The position numbers were made by a program, and so were the translations under genes. From assembly GCF_000025005.1 (NCBI RefSeq), contig NC_013526.1, positions 992,001 through 1,056,000 of the forward strand: a stretch of DNA of 64,000 nucleotides, written 5' to 3'. Below are positions 33,387 to 39,586 of this stretch, one piece after another (the first letter of the stretch is position 1; each line of letters begins with the position of its first letter). The DNA comes from Thermobaculum terrenum ATCC BAA-798. Its GTDB lineage: Bacteria; Chloroflexota; Chloroflexia; Thermobaculales; Thermobaculaceae. The notes beneath the pieces were generated by a model, which did not search any database, was not told where the DNA came from, and saw only the letters and a list, made by a program, of their open reading frames with translations.

Positions 33387-33414
33387 ATTGCGCTCGCGTT
33401 GAGTTGGTGTTGAG
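33387..33414 (-). promoter_or_regulatory. Triple 11-base-periodic box before lasso operon
   Basis: On the minus strand CTCAAC (33414-33409), CTCAAC (33403-33398) and CGCAAT (33392-33387) follow at exactly 11 bases, about 75-100 bases before GTG 33312. The same order and degeneracy, ending in CGCAAT, is found before the polysaccharide operon at 16755-16782, the clearest hint that one regulator controls both. Confidence 0.65.
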
Positions 33415-33481
33415 AAAGGTGGCTCGGCGCCGTGCCGCCCCGCGGCCTACCGCTCGCACACCCGCTGGCCCATTGTGAAGA

Positions 33482-34393
33482 TCAGACGGCTTTTTGCAGG
33501 AGGGAGGATACCTGCTGATCGGCGTGGTAGGAGGAGCGCACCAGGGGACCTGACTCCACATGCTTGAACCCCAGCTCCAAAGCCTCCTGCTTGAGCTCCT
33601 CAAACTCCTGGGGAGTGTAGTACTTCTCCACAGGCAGATGCTCCCTGGAAGGTCTCAGATACTGCCCCACCGTCAATATCTCCACTCCCACACTCCTGAG
33701 ATCCCTCATCACATCCCTCAGCTCCTGCCTGCTCTCCCCCAAACCCACCATCAACCCACTCTTGGTCAACACCTCTCCCCCAAGCTCCCCTGCCAGCTCC
33801 AACACCCTCAGACTCCGCTCGTACTTGGCCTGTGGCCTCACACGCCTGTGCAACCTCGGCACAGTCTCCACGTTGTGGTTGATGATCTCTGGCCCTGCCT
33901 CCACCACCTTCCTGATCGCATCCTCCTGCCCCCGAAAGTCCGGGATCAGCACCTCCACCGAGCAACCAGGTACCCTCCTGTGGATGGCCCTGATGGTGCG
34001 AGCAAAGATCTCAGCTCCCCCATCAGGTAGCTCATCCCTGGCCACGGAGGTCACCACCACATGCCTGAGCCCCAATCTGGAGACGGCCATCGCCACCCTG
34101 CCAGGCTCCAGCAGGTCGTACTCTGGAGGCCTGCCAGTCTCCACCGCACAGAACCCACAGGAGCGTGTGCACACCCTGCCCAGGATCATGAAGGTGGCTG
34201 TGCGCCTCTCCCAGCAGTCCCCTATGTTGGGACAGTGCGCCTCCTCGCACACCGTGTGCAGCCCCAAACCCCTCATCAACCCCTTGAGCTCCTGGTAGTT
34301 GGGGCCACTGGGTATCCTGGCCTTGATCCAACTGGGCTTGGGCAGCTCATAGGCAGGCCTGCCATCGCTCATGTGCTCTACGTCTGGCTTCAT
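33482..34393 (-). CDS. lipA: Lipoyl synthase
   Basis: A 303-residue radical-SAM enzyme that inserts two sulfurs into protein-bound octanoyl groups to make lipoyl cofactor. Both clusters are visible: the auxiliary cluster Cys in CEEAHCPNIGDCW (residues about 50-62) and the radical-SAM CxxxCxxC in CTRSCGFC (near 77-84). The C-terminal RSSYHA motif, whose Ser ligates the auxiliary cluster, is present (VRSSYHAD). Length is normal. It is two bases from the epimerase gene upstream. A lipoylated carrier is encoded at 13787-14884, so LipA on the same replicon is fitting. Most of its coding strand is strongly purine-rich, unlike its neighbours. Confidence 0.97.
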   Translation of the reverse strand: MKPDVEHMSDGRPAYELPKPSWIKARIPSGPNYQELKGLMRGLGLHTVCEEAHCPNIGDCWERRTATFMILGRVCTRSCGFCAVETGRPPEYDLLEPGRVAMAVSRLGLRHVVVTSVARDELPDGGAEIFARTIRAIHRRVPGCSVEVLIPDFRGQEDAIRKVVEAGPEIINHNVETVPRLHRRVRPQAKYERSLRVLELAGELGGEVLTKSGLMVGLGESRQELRDVMRDLRSVGVEILTVGQYLRPSREHLPVEKYYTPQEFEELKQEALELGFKHVESGPLVRSSYHADQQVSSLLQKAV

Positions 34394-34394
34394 G

Positions 34395-35351
34395 CTAGGC
34401 CACCCTCACCAGGGCTAGCTGCGCCTCCAGCCAGCGGACCTCCGCCTCGAGGCCCTCCCTCAGGGACACCCTGGGCTCGTAGCCCAGCACCCTGTTGGCC
34501 AGGGCGATGTCCGCGGCGGTGTGGCGCACATCACCGTGTTGGGGAGCTGTGTACTCGACCAGCAGCTCCCTGCCGAGGATCTCCTGCAGGATCGCCAGCA
34601 CCTGCCTGACGGTCACCCTGCTGCCGCCACCGACGTTGACCGCTATCCCCGCAGCCTCGCACAGGCCAGCGGCGATGTTGGCCTCGACCACGTCGGAGAT
34701 GAAGGTGAAATCCCTCGTCTGGTGGCCGTCGCCGTACACCTGGATTGGCCTGCCGTGCAGCGCCGAGGCGATGAATTTATGGAAGGCCATGTCGGGGCGC
34801 TGGCCAGGGCCATAGACGGTGAAGTACCTCAGGGCTATGGTGGGCACGCCGTAGTTCTTCCAATAGAGGTAGGTCAGCTGTTCCGCCGCGAGCTTCGTGA
34901 CTCCGTAGGGAGACACCGGCCTGGGGACCATATCCTCGTGCGTGGGGTAGGACTCGGCGTCGCCGTACACGGACGACGATGAGGCGTAGACGAACTTCCT
35001 GATGGGCAGAGCCTTCAGCAGCTCCAGCAGCCGCTGGGTAGCCAACACGTTGTTCCTGAGGTAAGATTCAAACTGCGCGCCCCAGCTGGCGCGCACCCCG
35101 GCCTGGGCCGCCTGATGGTAGACTATCTCAACATCTGCAAGCAGAGGCAGGAGGTTCGCTGTGACCAGGTCGAGCTCGTGGAACTCGAATCGGGGATCGG
35201 CCAACATATCAGCTATGTTGGATGCCTTGATATGGCGAGGGTAGTAGTTGGTGAAGTTGTCCACCCCCACCACGTGGTGTCCCTCGGCGAGCAGCCTGCG
35301 GGCGAGGTGGGAACCCACGAAACCGGCACAACCTGTAACGAGCACGCGCAA
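34395..35351 (-). CDS. NAD-dependent sugar-nucleotide epimerase (UDP-glucuronate 4-epimerase-like)
   Basis: A 318-residue extended short-chain dehydrogenase acting on a nucleotide sugar. The NAD site is LVTGCAGFVGSHLARRLL (residues about 4-21), the catalytic Ser region is YASSSSVYGD and the catalytic pair is YGVTKLAAEQL. The Tyr-rich NFTNYYPRHIK after the first Asp loop is common in UDP-glucuronate epimerases. The start is TTG 35351 with GGAGG eight bases before; the longer frame to 35477 has no homology. A single CTCAAC (35425-35420) lies about 70 bases upstream. It could feed a uronic or hexose unit into the polysaccharide encoded at the left of the window. Substrate not decided. Confidence 0.9.
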   Translation of the reverse strand: MRVLVTGCAGFVGSHLARRLLAEGHHVVGVDNFTNYYPRHIKASNIADMLADPRFEFHELDLVTANLLPLLADVEIVYHQAAQAGVRASWGAQFESYLRNNVLATQRLLELLKALPIRKFVYASSSSVYGDAESYPTHEDMVPRPVSPYGVTKLAAEQLTYLYWKNYGVPTIALRYFTVYGPGQRPDMAFHKFIASALHGRPIQVYGDGHQTRDFTFISDVVEANIAAGLCEAAGIAVNVGGGSRVTVRQVLAILQEILGRELLVEYTAPQHGDVRHTAADIALANRVLGYEPRVSLREGLEAEVRWLEAQLALVRVA

Positions 35352-35494
35352 AGCTCTATCCTCCAACAATTTGCTGATAACATTCTCGCAACGGGCAGTG
35401 TTTATGATGTGTGTGGAAGGTTGAGAAAGCCTATAGGAGATCCACGAATGGTCAACTCTTACAAAACAGGATCGCAAGGAGTATCATTTAGGCT

Positions 35495-36190
35495 ATGGAA
35501 ATGAGCAAGGAATTGAGACATCTCAGAGAGCTGGTTCTGGGCAAGACGCCCTCGGAGAACGCCCGCACGCTCATGGCGGCGCTGTCGCTTGCGGGATGCG
35601 CTTTCATGTGGAGGGATAACCTCAAGCTCCGGCGGGAAGTGCAGGCCCTCAGGGAGTCGGAGCACATCCTGGAGCACCAGGCGCTGCACGATCCCCTGAC
35701 GGACCTGCCCAACAGGGCCATGTTCATGGACAGCCTCAACAGGGCGCTCTCCCACGGGCGCAGGCACGGCCACCCGGTCGGTATCCTCTTCCTGGACCTC
35801 AACGGCTTCAAGCAGGTCAACGACATGTACGGGCACGAGACCGGCGACCAGGTACTGAGGGTGGCCGCGGAGAGGCTGAGGCTGTCGGTGCGCCCGGAGG
35901 ACATGGTCTCCAGGTACGGTGGCGATGAGTTCGCCATCCTGCTCAGCGACATCACGAGCGAGGAGCAGCTGGCGGAGATCGCCCAGAGGCTGGTGCGCAG
36001 GCTCAGCGCTCCCATCAGGCTGCACGACCGGGACGTAGCGCTCAGCGCAAGCATAGGCTACGCGCTGGGCTCGCCCGCGGAGGTGTCAGCAGAGGAGCTC
36101 GTCCGCAGGGCCGACCTGCACATGTACCGCGAGAAGGTGCAGGACAGGGACCACACGCTGCAGAACGGCGTCTGGGCGGTGGGCGACTAG
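35495..36190 (+). CDS. GGDEF-domain diguanylate cyclase
   Basis: A 231-residue protein that should make cyclic di-GMP from two GTP. The GGDEF domain covers residues about 60-225: HDPLTDLPNRAMFMD, ILFLDLNGFKQVND, and the active-site motif RYGGDEFAILL. RPED five residues before GGDEF is a product-inhibition I-site (RxxD), so feedback control is expected. The N-terminal 50 residues hold one weak hydrophobic stretch (TLMAALSLAGCAFMW) and a short helix that may form a coiled coil; no sensor domain is visible. The start may be ATG 35495 or 35501; no strong ribosome site favours either. The gene stands alone, with a hairpin terminator after it. Confidence 0.9.
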   Translation: MEMSKELRHLRELVLGKTPSENARTLMAALSLAGCAFMWRDNLKLRREVQALRESEHILEHQALHDPLTDLPNRAMFMDSLNRALSHGRRHGHPVGILFLDLNGFKQVNDMYGHETGDQVLRVAAERLRLSVRPEDMVSRYGGDEFAILLSDITSEEQLAEIAQRLVRRLSAPIRLHDRDVALSASIGYALGSPAEVSAEELVRRADLHMYREKVQDRDHTLQNGVWAVGD

Positions 36191-36223
36191 GGCAGACCAA
36201 CCAGCAGAGAGCACCACGAGCAC

Positions 36224-36255
36224 GACAGGGAGGCACACCCCAAAGCCTCCCTGTC
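36224..36255 (+). terminator. 11-bp hairpin after the GGDEF gene
   Basis: A perfect 11-base stem (GACAGGGAGGC / GCCTCCCTGTC) with a 10-base loop starts 34 bases after the stop. No long T-run follows on either strand, but the stem is strong and the site lies between two converging genes, so it may work in both directions. Confidence 0.6.
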
Positions 36256-36277
36256 GGCGTGTCTTGCACCTGGATGC

Positions 36278-36295
36278 GCTAGCTTGCAAGCTAGC
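36278..36295. repeat. 18-base perfect palindrome related to par repeats
   Basis: GCTAGCTTGCAAGCTAGC is a perfect palindrome between the GGDEF gene and the Rep-like gene. Its GCTTGC and GCTAGC words recur many times around and inside the partition genes at 41950-43992, so it may be a distant copy of the same protein-binding site or an origin element. Confidence 0.5.
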
Positions 36296-36357
36296 AATAT
36301 AGCAACTCACGGCCGAGCGCCCGCGCGTTGGCTGGGAAGCGCCGCCCACATGGGAGC

Positions 36358-37461
36358 CTAGGCCGTGAACTCCACCTTCACCCTCCTGCCCAGCAGCATC
36401 GCGAGCACCGTCTCCACGGCCATCACATGCTCGGGCTTGATCTGCGTTCGGTGCCACGGCTCGGCCAACAGGACGCAGATCCTATCCCCCTCCGCCGAGA
36501 GGATCCGTGCCCTCGAGAACAGCATGTTGCAGGTAGGCCTGCCGAGGTGCTGCGCCAGCAGGTCCGTCACCCTGGCCCAGAGGGCCGCGTACTGGTCAGC
36601 TTCGCCGGCAGGAGCCTCTCCCGTGATGCCCGCCTCCCCACTGGAGGCGTCCGCGGGGGCAGATCGCCGGTAGCCGGAGGGCGGGCCCCAAGACTGTCTG
36701 ATGGCCTTCACCAGCACGGCCGCGGGATCCTTGGGGCGCCTGTGGGGCAGCATCTCTATCTGTTGGGAGATGTGCTCGGCATCGAACTCCTCCACGAGCT
36801 CCTGAGCGGTGGACGGGGACACCCCGTATTTAATGAGCTCGGATATGAGCTTTAATTCCTCTGCTGTCTTTTGTTTAACTGTTTCTTGTGCTGTTTGTTG
36901 TGGGTATGCCTGAGCATACCCGTTTGGCTCCTCCTGGCATACTCCCCTATCCTGCTCTGGCAGACCCTGGGGTGCACCCTTTTGAACTCCGGGGTACGGT
37001 GGAGCATCCTGGGGAGTATGTTCTTCCATACTCCGGGGTATGCTGGAGTACACCCCGGAGTGGGAGTAGTCCTGCCGCAGGTTCAGGCTGTACACGGTGG
37101 GCTTGGAGCCTGTGAGGGGGTCGCGCTGCTGCTGGGCTATTATCAGGTTCTTCTCTCGCAGGGAGCGCAATGCCTCCAGCACGGTGGCCCTCTTGAGCCC
37201 TGTGCCCAGGTCCAGCCGCCTGCCGTCGCGCGTGACTATGCCGTTGCAGAGCTGCTCGATGCTGATGGCATCGGCCTCCTTCTTGAAGCCGAAGGTGCGC
37301 CTGATTATGTACAGCAACACCTTGAGCTCCGCCCCCGTCAGGTAGGGCATGATCCAATCGAACACCGCGTCGGGCGTCTGGGTATAGGTGGGCGCGGTTA
37401 TCCCCTCGAACCTGGACCAATCTATCTCGGGCAGGCCGTTGTTGTCTTGTCTTTTTGGCAT
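36358..37461 (-). CDS. Replication-initiator-like protein with DnaA-domain-I-like C-terminus
   Basis: A 367-residue protein. Residues about 20-130 form a winged helix-turn-helix of plasmid/phage replication proteins: DAVFDWIMPYLTGAELKVLLYIIRRTFGF, then AISIEQLCNG, and LKRATVLEALRSLREKNLI as recognition helix. The middle (about 130-280) is polar and rich in Gln, Pro and Tyr. The last 85 residues (LWARVTDLLAQHL, then LLAEPWHRTQIKPEH and LGRRVKVEF) follow the pattern of DnaA domain I, which recruits DnaB or other partners. I infer a replicon initiator that brings its own helicase-loading domain. AGGGGG precedes ATG 37461. An AT-rich region with repeats lies upstream (37462-37769). Family assignment is moderate. 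Confidence 0.7.
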   Translation of the reverse strand: MPKRQDNNGLPEIDWSRFEGITAPTYTQTPDAVFDWIMPYLTGAELKVLLYIIRRTFGFKKEADAISIEQLCNGIVTRDGRRLDLGTGLKRATVLEALRSLREKNLIIAQQQRDPLTGSKPTVYSLNLRQDYSHSGVYSSIPRSMEEHTPQDAPPYPGVQKGAPQGLPEQDRGVCQEEPNGYAQAYPQQTAQETVKQKTAEELKLISELIKYGVSPSTAQELVEEFDAEHISQQIEMLPHRRPKDPAAVLVKAIRQSWGPPSGYRRSAPADASSGEAGITGEAPAGEADQYAALWARVTDLLAQHLGRPTCNMLFSRARILSAEGDRICVLLAEPWHRTQIKPEHVMAVETVLAMLLGRRVKVEFTA

Positions 37462-37769
37462 TGGACCCCCTTCGTGCGCTCCTGCAGCTTACTCTACTTC
37501 AACTTAGATGTTACCATCGGGCGCCTGCCTGCCCGGGCTGCTGGTGCGGGGTTAACTTATTAATAGTTAGGGTGCGCTGAGCACCACCTGCCTCGCAAGC
37601 CCTGACGGCATCTGGACGAAAGTCGCCCTGCCCACAGTTACACACCCGATCACCTCGACTTGTGCACGTCATAACCCCGATACATGCACAATATAACCCC
37701 GACAACAGGTTATTACTAATAATTACCGGGTGGGCGATGCCCTTTATGTCGTGTGGTTTCATGTGAAAC
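37462..37769. other. AT-rich intergenic region with short repeats, candidate replication origin
   Basis: This 308-base gap separates the Rep-like gene from the TetR gene and holds no gene I can support. It contains two direct copies of ATAACCCCGA (37671-37680 and 37693-37702, 22 bases apart), and AT-rich stretches around 37553-37570 (TTAACTTATTAATAGTTA) and 37710-37725 (TTATTACTAATAATTA). Such iterons and AT-rich parts beside an initiator gene are typical of plasmid origins, but this is an inference. Confidence 0.4.
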
Positions 37770-38321
37770 TCAGCCCTCCATCGCTAGGGCCAGAAGGGCC
37801 CTGGCTACCTCCGGCAGGTCCTCTGCGCGCCCTGCATCCTGCAGGCCGAGGGTCGCGGCCAGCCAGCAACCGTGGGCGGCTCGCAGGGCCAGCCTGGCTG
37901 CCGGCGGGAGCGCGCCCGCCGACGTCAACCGCTCCTCCCATCGTCGTAGCCATTCGGTCACCAGCCCCAGTAGCTGGGGGGCGTTGGCCGCCGCGGCCAA
38001 CATCGGGGTAGTGTGCTCCCGGCGCTGCGGGGTAGAGGCCTCGAACAGCGCGTCCATGTAAGCCAGCAGCAGCTCTCTGCGTGTAGGCTGCTGGCCCGCC
38101 CTGGAGGTCACCTCTCTATCCAGCTCCTCAAGCATCTCCTCCAGCATGGCTTGTATCAGGGATTCTTTTGTGGGGAAGTGGTACAGCAAGCTGCCCTTGC
38201 TCACCCCTGCCTGCTGGACCACGGCGTCCAGTGTGAGCTTGTGGGCACCTTCCAGGAGCACGAACTCCCTGGCGGCTGCCAGTATCCTGTGGCGGGTCTG
38301 CTCAGATCGCGTGCCTCTCAT
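37770..38321 (-). CDS. TetR/AcrR family transcriptional regulator
   Basis: A 183-residue one-domain repressor. The N-terminal helix-turn-helix is typical: RHRILAAAREFVLLEGAHKLTLDAVVQQAGVSKGSLLYHFPTKESLIQAML (residues about 9-60), and the C-terminal ligand domain (about 70-180) has no clear subfamily. Upstream, bases 38331-38420 carry three copies of an 18-base operator, so it probably represses itself and possibly the lipoprotein gene at 38515, which runs the other way. The inducer is unknown; the C-terminal part resembles those of regulators of efflux genes, but no efflux gene is next to it. Confidence 0.9.
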   Translation of the reverse strand: MRGTRSEQTRHRILAAAREFVLLEGAHKLTLDAVVQQAGVSKGSLLYHFPTKESLIQAMLEEMLEELDREVTSRAGQQPTRRELLLAYMDALFEASTPQRREHTTPMLAAAANAPQLLGLVTEWLRRWEERLTSAGALPPAARLALRAAHGCWLAATLGLQDAGRAEDLPEVARALLALAMEG

Positions 38322-38330
38322 GCCTCAAAT

Positions 38331-38420
38331 ATAGTCCAATCAGACTGTTTATGCAATCCTTCGGAGTCTATTTATAGTCCGAGTGGACTATTTGGGTCAT
38401 TTACAGTCTGGCTGGACTAT
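38331..38420. promoter_or_regulatory. Three TetR-type operators
   Basis: Three 18-base inverted repeats share one consensus: ATAGTCCAATCAGACTGT (38331-38348), the perfect ATAGTCCGAGTGGACTAT (38374-38391) and ACAGTCTGGCTGGACTAT (38403-38420). Each has two 7-base half sites around four bases. The first starts 10 bases before the TetR ATG, so binding would block the regulator's own expression. Confidence 0.8.
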
Positions 38421-38514
38421 ATTTGAGGGCTGTGTCTGGATTGCTTGCGGATCCGGTCCCGGGCTGGTAGCCTTAATCGGTACATGCTGGAGTAATTAAT
38501 GGTGATGCTGCAAG

Positions 38515-39027
38515 GTGAAGATAGAGGGTCGGATAAGTAGAAGGCAAGCTATAAAGGTGATGCTAGCGGGGGCGGTCGGCCTTGGGCTTGCCGCCTGCGG
38601 GGGCGGAGGCCAGAAGGATTTCTCCTCCCGCTTTGCCGCCTACCAGCCGGCGAACGAGCCCAACGGCGATCTCTCCAAGGTGGTGTGGCCCGACTTCGTG
38701 CTCGCGGCGGGGCCCGAGGTCCGCAAGCTGTACGAGTTCCAGGTACAGCACGGGGAGATCATGCGCTACATGCCCTGCTTCTGTGGCTGCGGTCAGTCGG
38801 ATGGCCACAGGAACAACCGCGACTGCTACATCCAGGCGGTCAATCCCGACGGCACCGTGGTGTTCGACAGCATGGCTCCCACCTGAGGGGTGTGCCTCGA
38901 GGTCACGCGTGACGTGATGCAGATGCTTGATCAGGGGATGACCCCCAGGCAGATACGCCTGGCGATAGACAACAAGTTCGCCTCCCAGATCGACCTAGCT
39001 ACTCCAACCCCCTACCCTCCCCAGTAG
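38515..39027 (+). CDS. PCYCGC-family lipoprotein with in-frame UGA (possible selenoprotein)
   Basis: A lipoprotein of 170 residues if the UGA at 38884-38886 is read through, 123 if not. The signal peptide ends in a lipobox (GLGLAAC), and ISRRQAIK before it may be a Tat motif. The family motif is MPCFCGCGQSDGH followed by NNRDCYI. After the UGA the same frame continues GVCLEVTRDVMQMLDQGMTP and on to a TAG at 39025, matching the end of PCYCGC proteins, which have CGVCLEI at this point. The UGA thus replaces the first Cys of CGVC and would give U-G-V-C, a redox-like UxxC. Selenocysteine or a Cys-to-stop mutation are the alternatives. The start GTG 38515 has no strong ribosome site. Confidence 0.7.
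38902..38913 (+). promoter_or_regulatory. Palindrome downstream of the in-frame UGA, weak SECIS candidate
   Basis: GTCACGCGTGAC starts 15 bases after the UGA and can fold with a CGCG loop. Bacterial SECIS elements lie right after the UGA with the loop some 16-37 bases away, so the place fits; the stem (four pairs) is short and the structure is not convincing alone. Confidence 0.3.
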
Positions 39028-39219
39028 GGTGTTGGGGTCTTCCATGTGGTTGATAGGCTGCGGGTCATCCTCGGTGGCCGATGGCTGATCCTCGCCTTTC
39101 CCGAGGTATCTTCTGCCCTGCTCGCACGTGCAGGGGATGTCCCCGCCTATGAGGCCGCGATCGCGGCACAGCTCGCACCGGTACACGTAGCTCCACCTCC
39201 CTCTGTTCCCTGCCACCAC
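38995..39219 (-). CDS. Small Cys-motif protein, unknown function
   Basis: A reading frame of about 74 residues if started at GTG 39219 (VVAGNRGRWSYVYRCELCRDRG). It has CELC and a later CTC (DIPCTCEQGRRYLGKGE), a possible small zinc site, and an acidic tail. It lies 49 bases after the 105-residue gene and in the same direction, and its end overlaps the 3' end of the lipoprotein gene (to 39027) on the other strand. No good ribosome site is seen, and I do not recognise the family. Confidence 0.4.
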   Translation of the reverse strand: MVAGNRGRWSYVYRCELCRDRGLIGGDIPCTCEQGRRYLGKGEDQPSATEDDPQPINHMEDPNTLLGRVGGWSS

Positions 39220-39268
39220 TATAGGGGTATGAGGTGGAGAAGTGTACTCCCCGAAGGTGTAGTTTTCG

Positions 39269-39586
39269 TCACGGCTGGGAGATCGCAACCTGCACGGTCT
39301 CCGAGGCGTCCCAGTAGGCGTCTTCCGGCGAGTTGAAGGTCCGTGAGGCGGAATCGGCCATGAGCCCCTGCTCCAGGGGGTTGCCCTCAGCGTCCACCTC
39401 CACCACGCTCCAGGTGTAGATGGTGTGGTCCCGTGGGCCACGCCTGCGAACGGTGAGCTCGAACCTGCGCCTGCACCAGAAGGCTTGCACGGAGATGGCC
39501 GAGATCGCGTTGGGCTCCCTGAGGGGTCGCAGGGAGGCTATCACCCACTCAGCTAGCTTTATGTTCAGCTGGTCGCTGCACTCCAC
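39269..39586 (-). CDS. Hypothetical protein following the MBL-Rieske gene
   Basis: A 105-residue soluble protein starting at GTG 39586, with GGAGG nine bases before it, inside the end of the MBL-Rieske gene (38-base overlap). The middle reads RRRFELTVRRRGPRDHTIYTWSVVEVDAEGNPLEQG, alternating strands that suggest a small beta-rich fold, then a segment with SPEDAYWDASE. I do not recognise the family. The overlap and strong ribosome site make it a real, co-expressed gene, possibly a partner of the oxygenase-like protein. Confidence 0.6.
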   Translation of the reverse strand: MECSDQLNIKLAEWVIASLRPLREPNAISAISVQAFWCRRRFELTVRRRGPRDHTIYTWSVVEVDAEGNPLEQGLMADSASRTFNSPEDAYWDASETVQVAISQP

